Shown: positions 1 through 8,472 of the stretch, in pieces
Layout: every line of letters begins with the position of its first letter
Position numbering within the stretch: position 1 is the first letter of the stretch
NCBI GenBank assembly: GCA_035452965.1
Contig: DAOTCE010000045.1
Location: 1-36,878, forward strand
Source: Candidatus Paceibacterota bacterium
GTDB taxonomy: Bacteria; Verrucomicrobiota; Verrucomicrobiia; Limisphaerales; UBA8199
Direction of reading: 5' to 3'
Length of the DNA stretch: 36,878 nucleotides
The notes under the pieces: model-generated
Seen by the model: only the letters and a program-made list of their open reading frames with translations
Database searches by the model: none
What the model was told of the DNA's origin: nothing
Made by a program: the position numbers and the translations under genes

Positions 1-65
1 AACTTTGATGAGAATCCCACTTGCAATACAGAGAACATCTCCGCTCCGGACAAAGACAAAGTCAG

Positions 66-672
66 TTAACACGACTCCTTCGGGCTGTCGGGCGTCTCAG
101 GTTCTCCTGCGTGCACGACCCCCTTCATGCCGTCACGGAAGCGCAGGTGGAAATTCCACTCGTCGTCCAGGCGGAAGGGGCTCACTCCGCGGGTGATGGC
201 GTGTGCCGGCAGCGGCTCGAACTCCGGGCGCCAGGTCGGGTTCACTGACCAGTGCTGCTCGAAGCAGCCGCCAACCCAGTCCAGAAACTCCTTCTCGCCT
301 GCTTCCCTGGTCGGTTCCACGGCGTGGTGCAGGCAAGCCAGCCCAACGCCGTTCCGCATCAACGCGCCAACCGTCTTGAGGCGGCCGTCGCGGAGGAAAG
401 GATGGCCGGGGCCGCCGTCGCTATAGATGACGAGCGCAGCCGCGTTGGCGAAGGCAGTCGCCGGATTCTGCGGCCAGCCATTGCTGTAGACCTCCGATAT
501 AACGCCGGGCACTTTATCCAGGCAGGATTTGAGCAACAGGCAGCCGGCGCGATGTTCATGGTCGCCCGGCCCGTGGCTGGGGGGGGCCGGCGAGGAAGAC
601 GATTTTTGCCTGGCCGGCCAGGGCAGTCAGAGTCGTCGCCAGGCAGGCAAGGGCGAGGAGAGCGCGGTTCAT
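66..672 (-). pseudogene. ThuA-like domain protein, frameshifted at a G8 tract
   Basis: The ATG at 672 opens a clear signal peptide (MNRALLALACLATTLTALAG) that continues into KIVFLAG, the usual start of secreted ThuA-like proteins. The frame then runs out at a TGA. The expected continuation (SHGPGDHEHRAG, then LLKSCLDKVPGV) is intact in the next frame and runs to the stop at 66. The switch falls on eight consecutive G on the plus strand (579-586). Removing one restores GPPSHGPGDHEH, which fits the family. ThuA-like proteins have a class-I glutamine-amidotransferase-like fold, and in Verrucomicrobia and Planctomycetes they often sit beside DUF1080 hydrolases. The gene is last in a minus-strand operon, 79 bp after the DUF1080 gene. 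The break may be a homopolymer sequencing error, a real mutation or a slippage site. The sequence alone cannot decide. Confidence 0.8.
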
Positions 673-751
673 GGGCTTAAGCTACACCGCGAATCGTTCC
701 GCACAACCGGCACCCGGGAGGGGCCGGGAGCAAGGTCAGCGCCCGCCCCGG

Positions 752-1507
752 CTAGAATCTCTTGATCCGTATATGCTTGAACTGGGCCGTCATGGGCGGA
801 CCGGCGTGGAGCTGGAGGGCCAGCACGCCGCTCAGGGCGCGTTTGGCCTCGTCTTCGTCCACCACATCTACGGTCTGTTTGCTGTTGATGAACTGCTGGA
901 GGTGGTTGCCCTTGGCTATGACGACATACTCGTTCCAATCACCCTGCTTGATGGCGGCGCCGATGGCAGCGGCGTTCCCCACCGAGCCGAGGGCCTGTTT
1001 CTTGCCGTCCTTATTCAAGAGGATCTTCTCGCCGCGCAGCGCCAGAATGCCGCGCCCGCCTTCTTCGTAGAGGATACCCGAGTAGGTGGGGCCGGCTTCC
1101 ATGTCGGCCTGGTAGCCGTGGACGACCCAGTTGGCAGCGTTGACGACTTTGCTGCGGTACTGGATGCCGGAGTTGGCGAAACCTTTGGCGTCGCCCGGGG
1201 CGAGCCTGAACAGGCAGCGGAGCTCGAAATCGGACATCGTGCCGTTGGTCCAGATCAGGAACGTGTTGCCTTTGGCCGGGTTCTCCGCCGTGGTCTGGCC
1301 AGTGATCGCGCCGTCCTTGACCGACCAGAGCTTCGGGTTGCCCTCCCAGCCCGTCAGGTCTTTGCCGTTGAAGATGCGCAGGAAGCCCTTCTCCCCGGGC
1401 CGGTCCTCGATCAAGGGCACGTCTTTCCCGGAGGCGCCGAACACCAGCGCCGTTGGGACGATCACCGCCACGCCCAACGTCAGCGCGCCAAGCAGTCTCG
1501 CGTTCAT
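752..1507 (-). CDS. DUF1080 (3-keto-disaccharide hydrolase-like) secreted protein
   Basis: This 251-residue protein starts with a signal peptide (MNARLLGALTLGVAVIVPTALVFG). One DUF1080 domain follows, with the hallmark FNGKDLTGWEG near residues 45-57, then WSVKDGAITG, the GIQYRSKV strand, and NEYVVIAKGNHLQQFIN toward the end. The fold is a concanavalin-like beta-sandwich, and characterised relatives hydrolyse 3-keto-glucosides. The ATG overlaps the TGA of the upstream isomerase gene as ATGA (1504-1507), so translation is probably coupled. Together with the isomerase and the ThuA-like gene it forms a keto-sugar catabolic operon. The mature protein should act in the periplasm or at the cell surface. 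Its exact substrate cannot be read from the sequence. Confidence 0.9.
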   Translation of the reverse strand: MNARLLGALTLGVAVIVPTALVFGASGKDVPLIEDRPGEKGFLRIFNGKDLTGWEGNPKLWSVKDGAITGQTTAENPAKGNTFLIWTNGTMSDFELRCLFRLAPGDAKGFANSGIQYRSKVVNAANWVVHGYQADMEAGPTYSGILYEEGGRGILALRGEKILLNKDGKKQALGSVGNAAAIGAAIKQGDWNEYVVIAKGNHLQQFINSKQTVDVVDEDEAKRALSGVLALQLHAGPPMTAQFKHIRIKRF

Positions 1508-2346
1508 AGCGTCTGGCGCAGGAACTTGAGGCCCTTCACTGCGATTTCGTTCCGGGTCGGCTCGATGCGCCGCCAGATGGCGGCGGCGCGGGCGATGACC
1601 TTGACGTCGGTGGTGAAGGACTCAATGGCGACGTCGCCCTTGTAGCCGATCTTCTTGAGGGCCTTGGCGATGCAGTCCCAGTGAATGTGGTCGTTGCCGG
1701 GGGTGCCGCGGTCGCTGCCGCAGGCGTGAAAATGGCCGAGGAGCTTGCCCGCTTTCCGGATGGCTTCTCCCTGGCACTTCTCCTCGATGTTCATGTGAAA
1801 GGTGTCGAGGTGCAGCTTGAGCGCCGGGCTGCCGACGGCCTTGACCAGCTTGAGGGCCTGATCGCAGGTGTTGATGAAGTCGGTCTCGAAGCGGTTAAGG
1901 GGTTCGAGGCAGATCTTCTTGCCGCGCTTTTGGGCGTAGGCGGCCAGTGTCTTCAGGTTCTTCACCACCGTCTTCCACTGCTTCTTATATTCGTTCGGCG
2001 GCACCGCGTCGGCGCGGCCCACGGAGGAATACACCGGCCCGACCAGCGACGGGCATTTGAGCACGACCATCTGATCAATCACCTTCTTCAGGTACTGAAG
2101 GCTGTTGCGCTGCTGCTTGGGGGTGCCGCGCAAGTCGCGGTCCGGCCCCAGGCAGGCGCAGACCGAGCCGCAGACCAGTCCGTGCTTGTCCAACTGGCGC
2201 TTCACGTGCGCCGGGTCAATGTGCGCCGGGTCCTCGATGGGGATCTCGACACTGTCAAAGCCCCATTGCTTGAATTGCTTGAACAGCCTGGTGCTGTCGT
2301 TGGTGAACGGTGAGGTGAAGAGAAAGGTGTTAATGCCGAGTCTCAT
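1504..2346 (-). CDS. sugar phosphate isomerase/epimerase family protein (TIM barrel)
   Basis: This is a 280-residue xylose-isomerase-like TIM barrel (AP endonuclease 2 family). It begins MRLGINTFLFTSPF and carries GFDSVEIPIEDP, KKICLEPLNRFETDFINT (Glu metal ligand), LKLHLDTFHMNIEE (Asp/His ligands), GHFHACGSDRGTPGNDHIHW and GDVAIESFT (final Glu). This metal-binding pattern is seen in D-psicose/tagatose 3-epimerases and related keto-sugar isomerases. The frame stays open to 2469, but the extra 41 residues are low-quality and run into a repeat hairpin, so I chose the ATG at 2346. No strong ribosome-binding site is visible. No signal peptide is present, so the protein is cytoplasmic. It is the first gene of the operon and overlaps the DUF1080 start by 4 bp. 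Confidence 0.88.
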   Translation of the reverse strand: MRLGINTFLFTSPFTNDSTRLFKQFKQWGFDSVEIPIEDPAHIDPAHVKRQLDKHGLVCGSVCACLGPDRDLRGTPKQQRNSLQYLKKVIDQMVVLKCPSLVGPVYSSVGRADAVPPNEYKKQWKTVVKNLKTLAAYAQKRGKKICLEPLNRFETDFINTCDQALKLVKAVGSPALKLHLDTFHMNIEEKCQGEAIRKAGKLLGHFHACGSDRGTPGNDHIHWDCIAKALKKIGYKGDVAIESFTTDVKVIARAAAIWRRIEPTRNEIAVKGLKFLRQTL

Positions 2347-2412
2347 AAGTGGAGTTGAGGCTAGTCCATCAATGCAGCGTGTCAAAGCCTTTTGTGCCGG
2401 GCCCAGCGGGTC

Positions 2413-2504
2413 TGCATGAAGGCGTGCGGCTTGCCCGCTTGTCTGGTCCGCAATCCGCAAAGCGGGCAAGATACCCGCGCACCTCCGGCAGCTTCATGCA
2501 TACG
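2413..2504. repeat. REP-like imperfect palindromic element, copy 1
   Basis: Two nested inverted repeats are visible. The outer arms are TGCATGAAG (2413-2421) and CTTCATGCA (2492-2500). The inner arms are CTTGCCCGCTT (2430-2440) and AAGCGGGCAAG (2460-2470), a perfect 11-bp stem with a 19-nt loop. The right half (2455-2504) recurs at 29461-29510 with 46 of 50 bases identical. It lies between the divergent isomerase and protease genes. The structure resembles REP/SINE-like dispersed elements. I see no coding potential in it. Confidence 0.75.
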
Positions 2505-2537
2505 TGCCATACCCAAGATTTTCCTGCGATTTAGTCC

Positions 2538-2565
2538 TTGCATGGGAAACCACAAATCCTATACT
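2538..2565 (+). promoter_or_regulatory. candidate sigma-70-type promoter upstream of the protease gene
   Basis: TTGCAT (2538-2543) and TATACT (2560-2565) are separated by 16 bp in a locally AT-rich stretch. The -10 hexamer matches the consensus at 5 of 6 positions and the -35 at 4 of 6. If it is used, the protease mRNA would have a leader of about 240 nt. That leader contains a CCCGCGA/TCGCGGG hairpin at 2752-2768 and no ORF I would defend. The prediction rests on motif and position only. Confidence 0.35.
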
Positions 2566-2812
2566 TATTTGTACCTGAGAAGAGCTTGTCGCAGCCACAG
2601 GACGGCAGGTTCCGACCGGGAGGGTGTGAGAGTGTGCGCCAGCAGCAGCATTTGCGTCGGTCGGCAACTCGAAGCGGGCTTAAGCGGTTCCTGTTTCCTG
2701 ATAGTGATGAACTGCTGCTCAGCGCTCCCGCCGCTCCGCATATCCCGCCAACCCGCGATGTTCGCGGGCGATCTCTCTGTTCCCAACGCTTAATCTTCAA
2801 CCATCTGGAATT

Positions 2813-5800
2813 ATGAATTCACCCAAGATCATTCGGCAGGTACTTGCGCTCATGCTCGCCCTTGTCTGCGCCGGTGTCGCCACCGCCGCCCCCAACCTGA
2901 TTCCCTATCAACCGGTTAACTGGTCGGATAAGATCGTCGTGTCCACAACTGCCGGCACGAGCACCGACAGCACGACGCTAAGCGCCACCGATACGCTATA
3001 CGTGGATTGGGCCGTGCTCAACAACGGGGATACGTCCACCGGTATGGGATTCTACACCTATCTCTATGTGGACGGCATTCTCAAGAACTACTGGGCGGTT
3101 TCGGCGCTGAGCCCGAGCTATTACCATCCACAAAGCGACTACTACCTGGGCTCGCTCAGTGCGGGAACTCATACCCTTACAATCACGAATGATGTCTTTG
3201 GCGGAATCGCCGAAAGCAACGAAGGCGACAACGGTTACACCAAGACCATCGTCGTAAACCCGCCAAGCTATCCCAACCTCACCCCCTATCAGCCGGCTGG
3301 CTGGTCGGACAAGATTGTGGTTTCGACGGTCACCGGGACGACCACCAACAGCCCTTACTATACCGCCACAGATACGCTGTATCTGGACTGGGCGGTCATC
3401 AACGACGGGACGGCGGGTACGGCCGCTCGGTTTCACACCTACCTGTATGTGGATGGCATCCAGAGAACCTCCTGGTACACCGACCCGCCCCTCGCCGCCA
3501 GTTCTTATACAGGAGCACCGGATTACTCGCTCGGCTCCCTCAGCCGTGGGGTTCACATGCTGATGATCATAACCGACGCCATGGGGGCGATCACTGAGAG
3601 CAATGAGTCGGACAACAGCTATTACGTGCAGATCACGGTCGGCGATCCACCCCAGCCCAATTTAGCGCCCTACAAGCCGTCCGACTGGTCGGACAAGGTA
3701 GTAGTCGCGACGAATGCCGGGGCGATTGCCGACAACGCCCTTACCACCGCCAGTTCGGTGTACGTGTCCTGGGCCGTGGGCAACATCGGCGGCGCGCCGG
3801 CAACTAATGGCTTCCTGACCACCCTTTCGGTGGATGGGGATGTCGTGAACACCTGGAGCAACCCACCGCCTCTGGCGGCGTCCGGCTGCGTGTCCAACAT
3901 TGGTTACGTGGTCGGGGTTCTCAGCGCCGGCCCGCACACGATCACCCTGGCGACGGATACGGGCTCGGCCGTCACCGAGAGCAACGAGGGCGACAACTCT
4001 TATATCAAGCCGATCGCCGTGCTGCAGGCGCCGCCCACGGTTGAAACCCTGCCGGCGACGGCGATCTCCGACGTCTCGGCCCAGCTCAACGCGGCAATCG
4101 ATCCTCACCGGGGCGGAGGCTATGCCTGGTTCGAATACGGCACCAACGCCAGCTATGGGAAGACTGCCGCCTTCCAGTATTTCGATGCCGATGCCGCCAA
4201 TCTCAGCGCCACCCTCTCCGGCTTGAGCCCGGAGACCATTTACCATTATCGCATGGTAGCCTACAACGCCGGCGGCACGAACCATGGCGGAGACGTGTCG
4301 TTTACCACGGGGGGGCCCGACATCCGCATCGAGCCGCTCAGCCTGACTTTCACCAGTAGTGCGTCCCCGTCCGGGCTTGCGGCGGCAACGCAGCCTCTCC
4401 GGCAATCAGAACTCTCCGCCGCGAACCAGGCCCGGGCGCTCTCCGCGGGGGAGAAGCTGCTCCACGCGTCCGATGTGCTTGGTGGTTTCGCCCACAGCCC
4501 AACCGTGAAGGTCACTGTCAATTTGGCGCTGCCGTCAAACGCTTCCCTTCGCGCCGACTTCTCGTCGCCCGCCGCGGTGAAGGCGTTGCGGGCCGGGGTC
4601 AAGGCTGCCCAGCAGGAAGTCCTCGACAGCCTTCCGGCAGACCAGGTCAAACCGCGCTTCCGTTTTGACAATGTGGCCGCGTTTTCCGCCGAAGTCACCC
4701 CCCAGGGACTGAGCGCCCTCCAGAATCATCCGCGGGTGGCATCCATCGAGCCGGTCTATGTCGTGGAGCCGCATTTGGCCCAGGGCATTCCGCTGATCCA
4801 CGGGCTCACCTACCGCTCCGCTTACAACGGAGCCGGCATTGCCATTGCCATTTGCGACACGGGTGTTGACTACAATCATCCGCGCCTGGGCGGGGGCGGT
4901 TTCCCCAACAGCAAAGTCATCGGCGGCTATGATGTCGGCGATGACGACGCCGACCCCCTCCCGAGCAACCATGCCCACGGCACCTGCTGCGCGGGCATCG
5001 CCGCCGGCGATCTTGGCACCGTGGGCGACTACATCGGCGGCGTCGCCTACAATGCCAAAATCTACGCCCTCAAGATTACCTCCGGCTCGCAAGGCAGCAG
5101 CAGCACTGACGCCGAGGCCGCCGCCTGGGATTGGTGCGTCACGCATCAGTACGACAATACCAACTACCCGATCATGGTCATCAGCATGAGCTTCGGCGGC
5201 GGGCGCTACTTCTCCCCGTGCGACACGGAACTCCCTTCTATGACCGCCATTGCCAACAACGCCATCGCCGCGGGTATTACTATCCTGGTTTCTTCCGGCA
5301 ATGACGGCTATTGTGATTCCATCGCTTTTCCTTCCTGCATCTCCAGCGTGATTTCCGTCGGGGCGGTGTATGACGCGGCGTATGGCCATGCTTACCCGTG
5401 CGTGAATGCCAACTCCTGCGCACCCAAATCCGCGAGCAGCGGTTGCTCGTCGGGGTACGTGGCGGACGATGTGACGGCGGCTGACAAAGTGACCTCGTAC
5501 GCCAATATGGCCGATTTCATCACGTTGCTCGCCCCCGGCAATGAGTGCTACGCGCCGGACATCGTCGGCTCCGACGGGTATTCCAGCGGCGATTACGACA
5601 CGAGCTTCGGCGGCACCTCGGCGGCTTGTCCCTACGCCGCGGGGGCGGTCGCCTGTCTCCAATCCGCCGCCAAAGCGCGCACCGGAAGCTTCCTCTCGCC
5701 CGCCGAGGTGAGAAACCGCTTGCTGACCTATGGCGACAACATTACCGACACGAAGGTCGCCATTACCAAACCGCGCGTGAACCTCGAGCGCGCCATCGAG

Positions 5801-6295
5801 GGTCTGGCTGACTTCAGCCAGGCCTTCCGGATCTATAACGACGGCGTCGGGACGCTGACCGTGAACGCGGTCGCTGCCGAAACGCCAGCCGAGTGGATCG
5901 GCTTTGCGCCGGCCGGGCCGTTCGTCATTCCCGCGTTGGGCTACCAGGACGTCAGTGTCATCGTAAACATGGACCAGGCGCCGGCGGGTAATTCTTCCAT
6001 CCGGTTGCTGGTGGCTTCCAGCGATGCCGACAAGAGCCCTTACCCCGGCGGAGTCTATGTGCAAACCATCCGCCAGACGTTGCCCGTCCTGAGCGACATG
6101 GTCCTGAGCAACGACATGTTCCAGTTTGTGGTCAACGGCCCGGCCGGCACTTCTTGTGTGGTGCAAGCCTCTTCCAATCTTGCCGACTGGTGGTCGCTCT
6201 CCACCAATCCAATCCCCGGGGAAGGCTCCCTGCTCGTCACGGACCCGGGCGCGGCGAGCCACAACCGGCGTTTCTACCGTGCCCTGCTGCAGTGA
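2813..6295 (+). CDS. secreted subtilisin-like (S8) serine protease with N-terminal CARDB repeats
   Basis: This 1160-residue exported protease has a signal peptide at residues 1-26. Three similar CARDB-type beta-sandwich repeats follow (about 27-150, 152-278 and 280-400), opening with PNLIPYQPVNWSDK, PNLTPYQPAGWSDK and PNLAPYKPSDWSDK. Next come a fibronectin-III-like domain (about 406-498), an inhibitor-I9-like propeptide (about 560-660, ending VASIEPVYVV) and the S8 catalytic domain (about 670-990). The triad is visible as D682 in CDTGVDYNHP, H722 in HAHGTCCAGI and S936 in GGTSAACPYAAG. Many cysteines suggest disulfides. The last 70 or so residues (FQFVVNGPAGTSCVVQASSN to RRFYRAL) match a C-terminal domain I associate with verrucomicrobial secreted proteins. 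The catalytic class is certain. The role, extracellular protein degradation, is inferred. The gene stands alone, with a possible promoter at 2538. Confidence 0.93.
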   Translation: MNSPKIIRQVLALMLALVCAGVATAAPNLIPYQPVNWSDKIVVSTTAGTSTDSTTLSATDTLYVDWAVLNNGDTSTGMGFYTYLYVDGILKNYWAVSALSPSYYHPQSDYYLGSLSAGTHTLTITNDVFGGIAESNEGDNGYTKTIVVNPPSYPNLTPYQPAGWSDKIVVSTVTGTTTNSPYYTATDTLYLDWAVINDGTAGTAARFHTYLYVDGIQRTSWYTDPPLAASSYTGAPDYSLGSLSRGVHMLMIITDAMGAITESNESDNSYYVQITVGDPPQPNLAPYKPSDWSDKVVVATNAGAIADNALTTASSVYVSWAVGNIGGAPATNGFLTTLSVDGDVVNTWSNPPPLAASGCVSNIGYVVGVLSAGPHTITLATDTGSAVTESNEGDNSYIKPIAVLQAPPTVETLPATAISDVSAQLNAAIDPHRGGGYAWFEYGTNASYGKTAAFQYFDADAANLSATLSGLSPETIYHYRMVAYNAGGTNHGGDVSFTTGGPDIRIEPLSLTFTSSASPSGLAAATQPLRQSELSAANQARALSAGEKLLHASDVLGGFAHSPTVKVTVNLALPSNASLRADFSSPAAVKALRAGVKAAQQEVLDSLPADQVKPRFRFDNVAAFSAEVTPQGLSALQNHPRVASIEPVYVVEPHLAQGIPLIHGLTYRSAYNGAGIAIAICDTGVDYNHPRLGGGGFPNSKVIGGYDVGDDDADPLPSNHAHGTCCAGIAAGDLGTVGDYIGGVAYNAKIYALKITSGSQGSSSTDAEAAAWDWCVTHQYDNTNYPIMVISMSFGGGRYFSPCDTELPSMTAIANNAIAAGITILVSSGNDGYCDSIAFPSCISSVISVGAVYDAAYGHAYPCVNANSCAPKSASSGCSSGYVADDVTAADKVTSYANMADFITLLAPGNECYAPDIVGSDGYSSGDYDTSFGGTSAACPYAAGAVACLQSAAKARTGSFLSPAEVRNRLLTYGDNITDTKVAITKPRVNLERAIEGLADFSQAFRIYNDGVGTLTVNAVAAETPAEWIGFAPAGPFVIPALGYQDVSVIVNMDQAPAGNSSIRLLVASSDADKSPYPGGVYVQTIRQTLPVLSDMVLSNDMFQFVVNGPAGTSCVVQASSNLADWWSLSTNPIPGEGSLLVTDPGAASHNRRFYRALLQ

Positions 6296-6451
6296 CCCGG
6301 CTCACCGGCCGAACGGCCGAATTAGCGTAACCCTATGGATTTGCAGAACTTAGGGCGGATTCCGGCTCCGGCGGCCTCTGGCGCGGCTCTTTAGCAGCAA
6401 GTGCCGCAATGACAGCTACTTACGCCAGTCGCGCCCCAAGGTGTCAAGGTT

Positions 6452-6492
6452 GTATCCACGGTGTGGATACGGTGTGGATAAGCTGTGGATAC
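6452..6492. promoter_or_regulatory. cluster of four DnaA-box-like 9-mers
   Basis: Three direct copies lie exactly 11 bp apart: TGTGGATAC (6462-6470), TGTGGATAA (6473-6481) and TGTGGATAC (6484-6492). An inverted copy, GTATCCACG, lies at 6452-6460. The middle copy is the perfect complement of the bacterial DnaA box TTATCCACA and the others differ from it at one or two positions. The inverted copy and first direct copy form a palindrome. The cluster sits in the 308-bp gap between the convergent protease and cysNC genes. The rest of that gap has no gene and no AT-rich unwinding region. DnaA binding is inferred from the motif. Confidence 0.5.
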
Positions 6493-6603
6493 GGTGAGAC
6501 TCCCTTGAGCCCCGCTGTTCGCTTGCCGGCGCCGGCACCTGGAGTCGGCAGGCAGCGGCAGGGCGCGGGCGAGAGGCTTCGGCCCAGGTTTTGACGCTGA
6601 AGG

Positions 6604-8466
6604 TTATTTCTCCGCGTTGGCCAGGAAAGCCATGATTCGGGCGACGCATTCACCCACCGGGAGCTGAGCGGTTAGGAGTTCCATTTCGGGTTTCAGCGGC
6701 GGCTCGTAGGGCGCGCTCACACCAGTGAAGTCGCTGATTTCGCCGGCGTGGGCTTTGGCGTAGAGCCCTTTGGCGTCGCGTTGCTCGCAGACCTCGAGGG
6801 GGGCATTCAAGTAGACCTCGATGAACTGGTCGGCGGCCAGGCTGCGGCGGATTGTGTCGCGGTCGGCGCGATAGGGGGAGATGAAGGCCGTCACGCAAAT
6901 GACGCCTGCGTCGGCAAAAAGTCTGGCGACCTCGCCAACGCGGCGGATGTTCTCGCGGCGGTCCTCGGGCGAAAAGGCCAGGTCGGCGCACAAGCCGTGG
7001 CGGACGTTGTCGCCGTCTAGGACATAGACCAGCTTGCCTCGCTCGAACAGTTCCCGCTCCAGCTCGGCGGCGATGGTCGTCTTGCCCGAGCACGAAAGGC
7101 CGGTCAGCCATACCACGCGCCCGGAATGGCCGTGGCGCAGGGTTCGCTGCGCGGCGGTTACCCGGCCTGCGGTCCAGTAGATGTTGGGGCTCTTGTGCAG
7201 GGAGTCGGCCGTGCGGCGCGGGTAGTTGCCGGGCAGGATCACGCCGCCGCCCGCGATGTCGAAGCCGTCCACAAGGACGAAGCGGCCCGTGACCGCCGCC
7301 TCGGAGATGGTGTCGAAGGCGACCGGGCTCATTGTTCTTAGCACAAGCTCGGCCGCTTCGTGGCGATTGACCACGGGCTCGCCGGGGCGTTCGACGGTTT
7401 GGAGCGTGGCGGCGTCAATGACCCGCTCGATTTTCTCAATCTGACACCGAGCCTCCTGCGTGGCGAGCTTGAGCCGGTAGTTCCGGCCCGGCGCGAAGGG
7501 GTGTTTTCCCAGCCAGAACACGCGCGCCCTGAAGCTGGTGAGCGCGTAGGGGGGCGTGTTCTCCAGGGCGCCGATGGCGCCTCGCTCCACGAACACCTGC
7601 TCGGTGAGCGTGACCCCGATGCTCTCGCCCGCCTCGGCGCAGTCGCGCGCGGGGACATTCCAGCGCTCAATCGTCTTCACGGCGCTGGTCTTGTAGCTCG
7701 GGGCGAAAACCAGCCGGTCGCCGACTTTGAGGCAGCCGCTCTCAACGCGCCCCGCCAGGATGCGCCGTTCGTCGAAGCGATACACATCCTGAACAGGGAA
7801 CCGCAGCGGTTGGTTGCCGGGCGGCCGGGCAGCCTCGAATTGGTCCAGCGCCTCCACGACCGTCGGACCTTTCCACCAGGGCAGGTTTTTGCCGGGCGCG
7901 CTGATGTTGTCACCGTGGCGAGCGGAGATGGGTATGACGATGCGGGGCCGGAGGCTCAGTTGCTGGAGCCAGGCGCAATACTCAGTCTCGATGGCCCGGA
8001 ACCGCTCCGGCGCGTAGTTCACCAGGTCCATCTTATTGACCAGCACAACGACCTGGCGGATGCCGAGGAAGTTGAGCAGGTAGCCGTGGCGACGGGTATT
8101 CTCTTGCACCCCTTCCCGGGCGTCTATCACCACCAGGGCCGCCTCAGCCTGCGCGGCCCCGGTCACCATGTTCTTGATGAACTCCTGGTGCCCCGGCGCA
8201 TCAATGATGACGTAGCGCCGCTTGGTCGTGCGGAACCAGATTTGCGCGGTATCAATGCTGATATTCTGGTCGCGCTCGGCCTGGAGCGCGTCCATGAGGT
8301 TGGCCCATTCGAAGCCGACGCCCCGGCGCCGGGCCGCCTGCTGGAGTTGTTCGAGCCGGCCTTCGGGCAGCGAACCGGTTTCGTGGAAAAGACGCCCGAT
8401 GAGCGTGGATTTGCCGTGGTCCACGTGGCCGAGAATGACGATTTTGAGCTGCTCGGCGGCGTTCAT
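6604..8466 (-). CDS. cysNC: bifunctional sulfate adenylyltransferase subunit 1 / adenylylsulfate kinase (CysN-CysC fusion)
   Basis: This 620-residue fusion activates sulfate in the cytoplasm. The CysN part is the GTPase that drives APS synthesis by CysD. The CysC part phosphorylates APS to PAPS. The N-terminal GTPase motifs are GHVDHGKS, DAPGHQEF and NKMD, followed by EF-Tu-like beta barrels. The kinase begins near residue 440, with the P-loop GLSCSGKTT (Cys where Gly is usual), LDGDNVRHGL, and FISPYRADRDTIR, which contains the expected phospho-acceptor Ser. The fusion order matches NodQ-type proteins. I chose the ATG at 8466 (MNAAEQLKIV). A TTG two codons upstream directly abuts the cysD stop and is an alternative. 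The gene follows cysD with a 6-bp gap, so it is clearly cotranscribed. No PAPS reductase or sulfotransferase is in the window. Confidence 0.96.
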   Translation of the reverse strand: MNAAEQLKIVILGHVDHGKSTLIGRLFHETGSLPEGRLEQLQQAARRRGVGFEWANLMDALQAERDQNISIDTAQIWFRTTKRRYVIIDAPGHQEFIKNMVTGAAQAEAALVVIDAREGVQENTRRHGYLLNFLGIRQVVVLVNKMDLVNYAPERFRAIETEYCAWLQQLSLRPRIVIPISARHGDNISAPGKNLPWWKGPTVVEALDQFEAARPPGNQPLRFPVQDVYRFDERRILAGRVESGCLKVGDRLVFAPSYKTSAVKTIERWNVPARDCAEAGESIGVTLTEQVFVERGAIGALENTPPYALTSFRARVFWLGKHPFAPGRNYRLKLATQEARCQIEKIERVIDAATLQTVERPGEPVVNRHEAAELVLRTMSPVAFDTISEAAVTGRFVLVDGFDIAGGGVILPGNYPRRTADSLHKSPNIYWTAGRVTAAQRTLRHGHSGRVVWLTGLSCSGKTTIAAELERELFERGKLVYVLDGDNVRHGLCADLAFSPEDRRENIRRVGEVARLFADAGVICVTAFISPYRADRDTIRRSLAADQFIEVYLNAPLEVCEQRDAKGLYAKAHAGEISDFTGVSAPYEPPLKPEMELLTAQLPVGECVARIMAFLANAEK

Positions 8467-8472
8467 CGTCAA

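Noticed and set aside
4535..6262. 575-residue minus-strand ORF opposite the S8 protease
   Set aside because: Arg/Gly-rich shadow with no motif; the plus strand carries an intact catalytic triad.
6452..6492. The DnaA-box-like cluster as the chromosomal origin
   Set aside because: No AT-rich unwinding region and no dnaA, dnaN, gidA or rpmH neighbours. It is kept only as a possible DnaA-binding site.
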